Positions 1 through 6,963 of a stretch of 6,963 nucleotides of DNA are shown one piece after another (the stretch's first letter is position 1; every line of letters starts with the position of its first letter). The notes under the pieces were generated by a model. That model did no database searches. It was not told the DNA's origin and saw only the letters and a program-made list of their open reading frames with translations. The stretch covers positions 1 through 6,963 of the forward strand of contig JAQGKH010000113.1 of NCBI GenBank assembly GCA_028290225.1, read 5' to 3'. Made by a program: the position numbers and the translations under genes. The stretch is from Devosia sp. Lineage in GTDB: Bacteria; Pseudomonadota; Alphaproteobacteria; Rhizobiales; Devosiaceae.

Positions 1-2093
<2,093 letters not shown>

Positions 2094-2102
2094 GTGATGT
2101 TC

Positions 2103-2513
2103 CTATTGCTTTTCCATCACGCATTGCAGCGGATGCTGGTTCTTGCGCGCCGTATCCATGACGCGGGTGACCTTGGTTTCGGCGACTTCGTAGGGGTAGA
2201 TGCCACATTCACCGACGCCCTTCTGGTGAACATGAAGCATGATGCGCATGGCGTCTTCACGCGATTTATTGAAGACGTCCTGCAGCACCAGGATGACGAA
2301 CTCCATGGGAGTGTAATCGTCATTGAGCAGGAGTACGCGATAAAGATTGGGTCGCTTGGTTTTCGGGCGCGTCTTGGTTGCGGTGCCGGACTCGGTCCCA
2401 TTCTCGTCCTTGCCACCGGCACCGTCCTTTGGACCGGCGTGACTAGGCAGACGCTGCAGCCAATTGGAAACAGACGCCTGGCTGATGGAAGCAAGGAGAA
2501 GTGGTCGTGTCAT
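2103..2513 (-). CDS. clpS: ClpS, N-end-rule adaptor of ClpAP
   Basis: ClpS binds proteins bearing N-degrons (Leu, Phe, Tyr, Trp) and hands them to the ClpA N-domain; it also modulates ClpAP substrate choice. The conserved core is plain: RVLLLNDDYTPMEFV (the N-D-D cluster that contacts the N-degron amino group), a pocket histidine in MLHVHQKG, GVGECGIYPYEVAETKV, and the family-typical tail HPLQC..EK. The frame opens at 2549 (148 residues), but I prefer the ATG at 2513 (136 residues): the best promoter candidate would start transcription near 2552, leaving almost no leader for the 2549 ATG. Neither start has a clear Shine-Dalgarno sequence. In 2513 numbering the degron-binding residues are N64, D65, D66 and H96. 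Both versions are longer than the usual 100-120 residues because of an N-terminal extension, hydrophobic at first and then Gly/Thr/Lys-rich. The gene sits 9 nt upstream of clpA in the same direction. Product is certain; exact start is not. Confidence 0.95.
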   Translation of the reverse strand: MTRPLLLASISQASVSNWLQRLPSHAGPKDGAGGKDENGTESGTATKTRPKTKRPNLYRVLLLNDDYTPMEFVILVLQDVFNKSREDAMRIMLHVHQKGVGECGIYPYEVAETKVTRVMDTARKNQHPLQCVMEKQ

Positions 2514-2558
2514 AGCAGGGCATCTGTCGTGAGAGAAACGAAGCAGCATGGTGGACCC

Positions 2559-2588
2559 ATTATGTAGGGAAATATTGGGCGCTGTTAA
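2559..2588 (-). promoter_or_regulatory. Putative sigma70-type promoter of clpS-clpA
   Basis: On the minus strand a -35 box TTAACA (2588-2583; one mismatch to TTGACA) and a -10 box CATAAT (2564-2559; one mismatch to TATAAT) are 18 nt apart. The predicted transcription start lies near 2552. This would give about a 39-nt leader to the ClpS ATG at 2513 but only about 3 nt to the ATG at 2549. This is pattern matching only; there is no experimental support. Confidence 0.5.
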
Positions 2589-2612
2589 GGGTCATTGCTT
2601 CTCATATTCGTG

Positions 2613-2653
2613 ACCGGCAAAAAGCGGTGCCAGCACCGGTTTCGGTCCGCTTT
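2613..2653. repeat. Cluster of overlapping inverted repeats in the clpS/carboxypeptidase intergenic region
   Basis: Two mutually exclusive hairpins can be drawn. The inner one is CGGTGC (2625-2630) and GCACCG (2633-2638) with a 2-nt spacer. The outer one is AAAGCGG (2621-2627) and CCGCTTT (2647-2653) around 19 nt. ACCGG (2613-2617) also pairs with CCGGT (2636-2640). It resembles a short dispersed palindromic element or an operator between divergent genes. There is no clean T-run after a hairpin, and both flanking genes point away from it, so a terminator is unlikely. Whether it recurs in the genome cannot be seen here. Confidence 0.45.
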
Positions 2654-2820
2654 CACGCTTGCGCCACACCATCTCCACACCACCGACAAAAAACTTGGCA
2701 TTTTACGGAATGGTAATACGCGGCGCCTAGGTTCGGCATTGTGGTGGTCAGACGGCGGGGGCACGTCGGCTCCATTGTTCGAGTTGTGTACGGACGCGTT
2801 GCTGTCCGAGAGTTTAAATT

Positions 2821-2824
2821 GGAG
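2821..2824 (+). promoter_or_regulatory. Ribosome binding site that fixes the GTG start of the SPOR carboxypeptidase
   Basis: GGAG lies 6 nt upstream of the GTG at 2831, in an AT-rich context. It favours this GTG over the more upstream in-frame ATG at 2741, and places a normal signal peptide at the N-terminus. Confidence 0.75.
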
Positions 2825-2830
2825 TTCCGG

Positions 2831-4441
2831 GTGGCTTCTCAGGCGAAATCCCCTTGGCGCGCAGTCCTCATCCGCGCCTTTGCCGCTATACTGGTCACGT
2901 TTGCCGTTGCCATGCCAATGGCGGCTCCAGCCCAGGCCATCGAAAACCTCCGCAAATATGCTGGCATCGTCGTTGACGCCAAGTCTGGCCAAGTTCTTTA
3001 CGAAGAAGCCGGCGACGCGAAGCGTTACCCGGCGTCGGTCGCCAAGGTCATGACGCTGTATGTGCTGTTTCAGGAACTCTCGGCGGGCAATCTGAAGCTG
3101 TCCACCAAGATGACCGTGTCCAAGCATGCCGCTTCGGCCGTGCCGACCAAGTTGGGGCTGCGCGCCGGCGCCACCATCAGTGTTGAGGACGCCATCAAAT
3201 CGCTGGTGACCCTTTCGGCCAATGACATGGCCCGCGTGATCGCCGAACATATCTCGGGTTCGGAAAGCAAGTTTGCCGAGCGCATGACTGCCACCGCCCG
3301 GGCACTGGGGATGCGCTCCACCACCTACCGCAATGCCTCGGGACTGCCCGATGGTGGCCAGCTGACCACGGTCCGCGACCAGGCCATCCTCGCCATCGCG
3401 ATCTACCAGCACTTTCCCAGCTACTACGAATTCTTCCAGACCAAGTCGTTTTCCTACGGCAAGAAAACCTACGGCAACCACAATCGCGTGCTGGGTTATA
3501 TGGGCGCCGTGGACGGGATCAAGACCGGCTACATCAATGCGGCCGGCTCCAACTTGATGACCGCGGCGCGCAAGGACAACCGCCACATCGTGGTCGTGGC
3601 CTTCGGTTTCAACTCCTCGGGCTCGCGCGACCAGAAGGTGCGCGAGCTGGTGGCGAACTACCTGCCCAAGAGCCGCCGGGGCAATTACCTGCAGACGGCG
3701 ATGATCCCGCAGCCAGGCCGCCAGGGCAATATGCAGGTCGCGGTGGCCCAGCCCACCAGGCCGGTTTTCGTAATGCCGATGCCCCTGCCCGGCTTCCGCC
3801 TGGCGCAGCTGGTGGCCGCCAATGGCGCCCAGGCCCAGCCGCGGGCCCAGATTGCAACGCCAACCGCCCCTGCCCAGGTCGTGGTGGCCAGCGCAGCACC
3901 GGTGGCCGCACCCGCTCCCATGCCGGCAGACCTGACGTTGCAGCCCGCCGTGCAGGCCGCCAATGTCCTGGCCGCTCCATCGCAATCGCCACAGCCCGCT
4001 TATCCCTCGCAGGACGTGATCGGCGCCTGGCTCAGCGACTCCTACAATCTGGGTGCGCCGCCATCGGTTCTGGGGCAAACCCCCGCCTCCGCACCGCTGG
4101 AGCCGGCCGAGCGCATCGGCTCGGACGGCACGCCTATCGATCCGGCCATCAGCGGCTCGGTCAAAACAGCCGCCGCCAACGACAACGCCGTACCGCCGGG
4201 CGGCTGGGTGGTGCAGATCGGCGCTGGTGCCAATGAGGAAAGCGCGCGCAGCCTGCTTTCCGACGCGGCCAGCAAAGTCGGCCAGCTCGGCGATTTCCGC
4301 TCCTATGTGGAGCGGTTCGAAAAGAACGGCCAGACCTTCTACCGCGCCCGCTTTGTCGGCTTTGGCGACCGGGACGATGCGACCGCCATGTGCAACCAGC
4401 TCAAGCAGCAGAATCTGGCATGCCTGGCCATGCAGAGCTGA
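2831..4441 (+). CDS. Secreted D-alanyl-D-alanine carboxypeptidase (peptidase S11) with C-terminal SPOR domain
   Basis: A penicillin-binding protein of the DacA/DacF type that removes the terminal D-Ala from peptidoglycan pentapeptides in the periplasm. With the GTG start at 2831 it has 536 residues. It opens with a signal peptide (basic residues, hydrophobic stretch at about 12-28, likely signal peptidase I cleavage after PAQA, residue 36). The S11 catalytic domain (about 37-279) has all three motifs: SVAK (S69 nucleophile, K72), SAN (129-131) and KTG (231-233). A long Pro/Ala/Gln/Val-rich, probably disordered linker follows (about 280-456). The end (about 457-536, starting GGWVVQIGA) is a SPOR domain, which in known proteins binds denuded septal glycan. 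The usual PBP5 C-terminal domain and amphipathic anchor are absent; the SPOR domain probably supplies septal targeting instead. It is divergent from clpS. The family is certain; whether it acts as carboxypeptidase or endopeptidase is not decided by sequence. Confidence 0.95.
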   Translation: MASQAKSPWRAVLIRAFAAILVTFAVAMPMAAPAQAIENLRKYAGIVVDAKSGQVLYEEAGDAKRYPASVAKVMTLYVLFQELSAGNLKLSTKMTVSKHAASAVPTKLGLRAGATISVEDAIKSLVTLSANDMARVIAEHISGSESKFAERMTATARALGMRSTTYRNASGLPDGGQLTTVRDQAILAIAIYQHFPSYYEFFQTKSFSYGKKTYGNHNRVLGYMGAVDGIKTGYINAAGSNLMTAARKDNRHIVVVAFGFNSSGSRDQKVRELVANYLPKSRRGNYLQTAMIPQPGRQGNMQVAVAQPTRPVFVMPMPLPGFRLAQLVAANGAQAQPRAQIATPTAPAQVVVASAAPVAAPAPMPADLTLQPAVQAANVLAAPSQSPQPAYPSQDVIGAWLSDSYNLGAPPSVLGQTPASAPLEPAERIGSDGTPIDPAISGSVKTAAANDNAVPPGGWVVQIGAGANEESARSLLSDAASKVGQLGDFRSYVERFEKNGQTFYRARFVGFGDRDDATAMCNQLKQQNLACLAMQS

Positions 4442-4531
4442 TGCTCACCTGATTTCATCATCCGAGGTTCGGCTGTTGTCCGGCCCCGGGTTTCCATCAA
4501 GCAAATTGGCGCCTGTGTTTGGAGTAGCCCA
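4442..4531 (+). other. Spacer between the carboxypeptidase gene and the small gene
   Basis: This 90-nt gap contains two short GC-rich dyads, CCGA-GGT-TCGG (4462-4472) and a CCGG-CC-CCGG stretch near 4480. Neither is followed by a proper T-run, so no terminator can be called. No clear promoter is visible either. The small gene may be read through from the carboxypeptidase gene or may have its own weak promoter. Confidence 0.4.
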
Positions 4532-4810
4532 ATGAGCGAACGAACTGCCCTGCTGGACCTGGCAAGTTTTATTGGCCGCTCAAGCCTCGTTTCCGATGAT
4601 ATGGCGACCCGCAACCGTGCACTGGCCGGTGTCAGCAAGCGTATGCTGCCTCGGCACGGCCGGCGTGGCGTCGCCGAACTGCTGGGCGTGGTGCTGGCCC
4701 TGTCGGCCCGCACGCGCCGCATGGTGCAGGAGCCGGTGCGCATCGATCTGGATGTGTTTGCACCCGGCGGCAAACGGGCCGTGCGGATCAGCTTTGGCGG
4801 CGAGCGCTAA
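4532..4810 (+). CDS. Hypothetical protein, 92 residues, no recognised family
   Basis: I do not recognise this protein. The call rests on a good ribosome binding site (GGAG at 4521-4524, 7 nt before the ATG), an open frame filling most of the gap between two secure genes, and codon choice (GC-rich third positions) like its neighbours. Visible content: an N-terminal half that is probably helical and rich in Ala, Leu and Arg (MSERTALLDLASFIGRSS), a basic patch KRMLPRHGRRG at about 34-44, a short hydrophobic helix AELLGVVLALSAR at about 47-59 that is too short for a confident membrane span, and a C-terminal part with alternating hydrophobic residues (VRIDLDVF.., RAVRISFGG) suggesting two beta strands. 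There is no signal peptide and no cysteine. It follows the carboxypeptidase gene by 90 nt and its stop lies 14 nt from the convergent mipZ stop. It could be a small cytoplasmic or nucleic-acid-binding protein, but this is speculation. Confidence 0.7.
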   Translation: MSERTALLDLASFIGRSSLVSDDMATRNRALAGVSKRMLPRHGRRGVAELLGVVLALSARTRRMVQEPVRIDLDVFAPGGKRAVRISFGGER

Positions 4811-4824
4811 GCCTCTCCTGCCAC

Positions 4825-5730
4825 TCAGGCGTGACAAGCTTCGGGCATGTAACGCGCCTGCAGCGTCGGCGGAGCAGCCGAGATTTCCGCCGCAGCCCGC
4901 CGCGTTTCAGCCCGCGCACCGGCCGGCAGATTGAGCGCGGCGACGAGGCTGCGATATTCCTGGCGTGCCGTCATGTGCGAAGCCGAAGGCAGGCCACCAA
5001 GCAGTTCGGCATCGAGGGGATCGAACACCGTCATGCCGCTGGCAAACAGCGAGCGGAAGATCACCCGCTCGCCGATCCCGTCGGCCACACGGCAACCAAA
5101 GCGGGCCGCGATGCGATCCAGCATGGTCTGCACCTGCCGCGTATTGCGCGAGGACAGCATGGAAATGCGGTTGCGCACCAGGATCCAGTCGATGCTCTGG
5201 CCATCGACGCTCATGCGCTCGGAGCGGGCGCGCTGCACCAGTCGTGAATAGTGGCTGGTTTCCACCGGCTCGCCGGTTACGGCATCGGCGCGAGCCAGCA
5301 CGTTGAGGTCGATCAGGCTGTCGTTTACCGGAGTAATCAGCGTATCGGCCAGGGAATGGGCCAGCCGCGTCATGTTGGTGTCAAAGCCCGGCGTATCGAT
5401 CACGAGGAAATCGACCCTATCCTCGACTTCGGCCACCGCGCGGCGGAACACGTCGAACTCGGCCCGGTGATTATCCTTGACCGAGTCGCCCCAGGCGGCA
5501 GGCAGGTGGAAATGCTTGGGACTGGGCAGCGCCAGCTTGCGCTCGCTGCTCCAGGCGCGACGATTGCGCACATAATGCGTAAAGGTCTGCTGGCGGCTGT
5601 CCACGTCGATGGTCGCGACCCGGTGCCCCTGGTACATAAGAAAGATCGCCAGGTGAAAGGCAGTGGTCGATTTTCCCGACCCGCCCTTTTCATTTCCAAC
5701 CACAATGACATGTGCGCCTTGCCGTGTCAT
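4825..5730 (-). CDS. mipZ: MipZ, ParA/MinD-family ATPase that positions the division site
   Basis: In Caulobacter, MipZ binds ParB at the poles, forms a gradient over the nucleoid and blocks FtsZ assembly away from midcell. This 301-residue protein matches the family along its length: deviant Walker A GNEKGGSGKST (12-22, signature K15, K20), IDVDSRQQTF (41-50) followed by NRRAW, Walker B VIDTPG (110-115, D112), RLAHSLADTLITPVNDS, DWILVRNR, and the region around ERVIFRSLFASGMTVFD, all close to Caulobacter MipZ as I recall it. Two ATGs are possible, 5742 and 5730. I chose 5730 because GGAG lies 6 nt upstream of it. A tail of about 30 residues, rich in Ala and Arg, follows the conserved AALNL and makes it somewhat longer than the Caulobacter protein (277). 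It is separated by 142 nt from the upstream DUF1489 gene and probably has its own promoter, with a CtrA-like half-site about 60 nt before the start. Confidence 0.95.
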   Translation of the reverse strand: MTRQGAHVIVVGNEKGGSGKSTTAFHLAIFLMYQGHRVATIDVDSRQQTFTHYVRNRRAWSSERKLALPSPKHFHLPAAWGDSVKDNHRAEFDVFRRAVAEVEDRVDFLVIDTPGFDTNMTRLAHSLADTLITPVNDSLIDLNVLARADAVTGEPVETSHYSRLVQRARSERMSVDGQSIDWILVRNRISMLSSRNTRQVQTMLDRIAARFGCRVADGIGERVIFRSLFASGMTVFDPLDAELLGGLPSASHMTARQEYRSLVAALNLPAGARAETRRAAAEISAAPPTLQARYMPEACHA

Positions 5731-5736
5731 TCGCCG

Positions 5737-5740
5737 CTCC
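5737..5740 (-). promoter_or_regulatory. Ribosome binding site that favours the 5730 start of mipZ
   Basis: GGAG reads on the minus strand 6 nt before the ATG at 5730. It overlaps the alternative ATG at 5742-5740, which itself has only a weak GGGCGG upstream. Confidence 0.65.
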
Positions 5741-5742
5741 AT

Positions 5743-5872
5743 TGCCGCCCGAAAGACTCGGGGCTCATAGACGCCAGAGAAGCGCGCCTATGGTTAACAA
5801 AGGCTGAACACGCCTGGGCGGAACTGTCCCAGCCCTGCGCAAATCCTTGTCAGCGGCAGAGTTCTGCTCGGC
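5743..5872 (-). other. Intergenic region between the DUF1489 gene and mipZ
   Basis: The gap contains the GTTAACCAT motif (5790-5798) and two small dyads: GCAGA-GT-TCTGC (5856-5867), 5 nt after the DUF1489 stop, and CTGGG/CCCAG (5814-5818 and 5828-5832). Neither dyad is followed by a T-run on the minus strand, so I call no terminator. No clear -35/-10 pair is visible for mipZ. Confidence 0.4.
5790..5798 (-). promoter_or_regulatory. Putative CtrA half-site upstream of mipZ
   Basis: The minus strand reads GTTAACCAT, about 60 nt upstream of the mipZ start. TTAACCAT-type sequences are a known form of the CtrA binding site in alphaproteobacteria, and CtrA controls many division genes in the class. 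The second TTAA half at the canonical 7-nt spacing is absent (the following bases are GC-rich). A single short motif can occur by chance, so this remains a candidate. Confidence 0.35.
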
Positions 5873-6298
5873 TCACAGCAGGCCCAGCCTGGCTAAATCG
5901 GCGGCTATCTGCAGTGCCCCGGCGTTTTCATTAGCGCCGATATCTGGCGGAGCATCCTTGGGATCGAGATAGCGCCAGCCCTGGAACGGGCGCTTGGGGT
6001 AAGGAACCGTCCGCACCATGTCGCGACTCATGATGATGTCGCAATAGCTCTTGCCCTCCTCGTCCGTGTAGCTGGCGAGGCGCAGGATGGGCTGACGCAG
6101 GACGATGGAGCCGGCGATCACCCAGTAGATGGAGGATTGCCCCTCGATCTCGGCGGCACGGCGCGGCATCATGCGGGTGCGATGGACATGGACGTCCTCG
6201 CCATAGTCCGCGCCCCACCAATGGGCGCGCTCATCGCGATAGCTTTCCAGCTCCTCGACGCTAGCAACACCGACCGAAAGCTTGACCATGTGGATCAT
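5873..6298 (-). CDS. DUF1489 family protein
   Basis: A 141-residue cytoplasmic protein of a conserved but uncharacterised family known to me from alphaproteobacteria. Family hallmarks are visible: an N-terminal HMVKLSVGV, HRTRMMPRRAAEI (39-51), SIYWVI (56-61), and RTVPYPKRPFQGWRYL (96-111) followed by DAPPDI. No signal peptide or membrane segment is seen. The length is about that expected for the family. The start ATG at 6298 is preceded by a strong GGGGGAG run 6 nt upstream and overlaps the stop of the GST gene by 4 nt (ATGA), so translation is probably coupled to it. The next gene on the strand is mipZ, after 142 nt. I assign no biochemical function; conserved His and Arg residues in HRTRMMPRR could suggest a catalytic or nucleic-acid-binding role, but nothing proves it. 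Confidence 0.88.
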   Translation of the reverse strand: MIHMVKLSVGVASVEELESYRDERAHWWGADYGEDVHVHRTRMMPRRAAEIEGQSSIYWVIAGSIVLRQPILRLASYTDEEGKSYCDIIMSRDMVRTVPYPKRPFQGWRYLDPKDAPPDIGANENAGALQIAADLARLGLL

Positions 6299-6963
6299 GC
6301 GAGGCTCCCCCGTGGCACCACGCCCTGCATGACGTCGATCTCGTCATCGTCAATGATCCAGGGTTCCTGCAACGCCAGGGTCAGCCAGTGCTGGAAGGCG
6401 GGCAGAGCGTAGATGGCGGCCACATAGTCGGTCAGCATGTCGGACACAGGCAAGGCATAGGTGCGAATGCGGGCCGCAACGGGCGCATACATGGCATCAG
6501 CGGCAGTGAAGGCTCCGAACAGGAAGGGCCCTCCGGAACGCGCCAGCAGGCCGCCCAGCAAGTGCTCCAGACGGGCCAGATCCCCGGCAACGGCGTCCGC
6601 GCTCACCCGACCGGGATGGCTGGCGCGCAGGTTCATCGGTGCATGATTGCGCAATGCCCCAAAGCCGGCATGCATTTCAGCAGCGGCGGCGCGGGCCAGT
6701 GCCCGCTGCGCCTGCTCCTCGGGCCAGATGCGCTTGTCGGGGAAGCAATCGGCCAGGTACTCGATGATGGCAATGGTTTCGGGGACCGCGAGGTCGCCAT
6801 CAATCAGCACCGGGACTCGAGCGGTCGGCGAGCGCTGGGCCAGAACATCGCGGAACCCCTCCCCCACCAGCTGCAGCACTTCATCCTCAAAGGGGATTTC
6901 GAAATGGGCCAGCACCAGCCATGGCCGCAGGGACCAGCTGGAGTAATTGCGGTTGCCGATCAG
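6295..6963 (-). CDS. Glutathione S-transferase family protein (5' end cut by window edge)
   Basis: The frame stays open to the right edge and starts in the middle of the thioredoxin-like N-terminal domain with IGNRNYSSWSLRPWL, the common start of a bacterial GST subfamily; only a few residues before this should be missing. 222 residues are visible. Numbering from the first visible residue, S8/S9 near the helix start are candidates for the glutathione-activating serine, VP at 50-51 is the cis-proline site, and ET at 62-63 sits in the position that holds the glutathione gamma-glutamyl group. An all-helical C-terminal domain (about 85-215) follows, containing the GST-like GGPFLFGAFTAADAMYAPV, where the Asp is the usual N-capping residue. 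The GTG at 6915 is not the real start, since recognisable domain sequence continues upstream of it. Substrate is unknown; such proteins may detoxify electrophiles or serve as isomerases. It overlaps the DUF1489 gene by 4 nt. Confidence 0.92.
   Translation of the reverse strand: MIGNRNYSSWSLRPWLVLAHFEIPFEDEVLQLVGEGFRDVLAQRSPTARVPVLIDGDLAVPETIAIIEYLADCFPDKRIWPEEQAQRALARAAAAEMHAGFGALRNHAPMNLRASHPGRVSADAVAGDLARLEHLLGGLLARSGGPFLFGAFTAADAMYAPVAARIRTYALPVSDMLTDYVAAIYALPAFQHWLTLALQEPWIIDDDEIDVMQGVVPRGSLA

Larger units (their letters stand above)
2550..2830. other. Divergent intergenic region between clpS and the SPOR carboxypeptidase gene
   Basis: This 281-nt stretch lies between two genes transcribed away from each other. 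It contains the clpS promoter candidate (2559-2588) and the inverted-repeat cluster (2613-2653). I could not find a convincing -35/-10 pair for the plus-strand gene: TTGGCA (2695-2700) is followed by TAATAC (2714-2719), but the 13-nt spacing is too short. An AT-rich patch (2813-2820) lies just before the ribosome binding site. The carboxypeptidase reading frame stays open upstream to 2741, but the upstream residues (rich in Arg and Val) do not look like part of the protein. Confidence 0.6.

Noticed and set aside
2694..2719. TTGGCA ... TAATAC as the promoter of the carboxypeptidase gene
   Set aside because: The spacing is 13 nt, well short of the 16-18 nt expected, and TAATAC matches TATAAT poorly.
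2741..2830. N-terminal extension of the SPOR carboxypeptidase from the in-frame ATG at 2741
   Set aside because: The extra 30 residues would put an Arg/Val-rich stretch before a normal signal peptide, and the GTG at 2831 has a well-placed GGAG.
2585..4078. A 497-codon minus-strand open frame opposite the SPOR carboxypeptidase gene
   Set aside because: It is a His/Gly/Arg-rich shadow frame of a gene with complete active-site motifs; the composition is typical of antisense GC-rich DNA. It also runs over the intergenic region without any domain.
4811..4830. GCCT/AGGC dyad between the convergent small gene and mipZ as a bidirectional terminator
   Set aside because: The arms are only 4 bp around 12 nt and there is no T-run on either strand.
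5856..5867. GCAGA-GT-TCTGC dyad just after the DUF1489 stop as a terminator
   Set aside because: The arms are only 5 bp with a 2-nt loop, and no T-run follows on the minus strand.
5251..5934. A 227-codon plus-strand open frame antisense to mipZ
   Set aside because: It is mostly opposite the conserved MipZ sequence, including its P-loop, and shows no recognisable domain.
6295..6915. GST gene starting at the GTG at 6915
   Set aside because: The upstream in-frame codons encode the conserved GST start IGNRNYSSWSLRPWL, so the gene continues beyond the right edge of the window.

Overview
The window looks like an ordinary chromosomal segment of a high-GC alphaproteobacterium, most likely of the Hyphomicrobiales; a Devosia-like organism is my guess from protein flavour and cannot be proven from sequence alone. 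The basis is the gene set: an alphaproteobacterial-type ClpS directly upstream of ClpA, a MipZ division-site ATPase, a DUF1489 protein (a family I know mainly from alphaproteobacteria) and a D,D-carboxypeptidase that carries a C-terminal SPOR domain.

Layout from left to right. Positions 1-2549, minus strand: a two-gene clpS-clpA operon with a 9-nt gap between genes. ClpA runs off the left edge. A divergent intergenic region (about 2550-2830) holds a good sigma70-type promoter candidate for clpS and a compact set of overlapping inverted repeats. Positions 2831-4441, plus strand: a secreted penicillin-binding D-alanyl-D-alanine carboxypeptidase with all three active-site motifs, a long Pro/Ala-rich linker and a SPOR domain. 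Positions 4532-4810, plus strand: a 92-residue protein that I do not recognise, with a good ribosome binding site. Positions 4825-6963, minus strand: a GST-family gene (5' end cut by the window) overlapping a DUF1489 gene by 4 nt, then, after a 130-nt gap carrying a CtrA-like half-site, mipZ, which converges on the small gene.

Functionally, ClpS and ClpA form the N-end-rule adaptor and unfoldase of the ClpAP protease. The SPOR carboxypeptidase and MipZ are both tied to cell division: the first probably trims peptidoglycan at the septum, the second positions the FtsZ ring relative to ParB at the poles. The GST and DUF1489 genes look translationally coupled, but their role is unknown.

I found no mobile element, CRISPR array, tRNA, rRNA, toxin-antitoxin pair or defence system. 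The least explained items are the small gene at 4532-4810, the inverted-repeat cluster at 2613-2653, the putative CtrA site upstream of mipZ, and the extended N-terminus of ClpS. None of these alone amounts to a new system.
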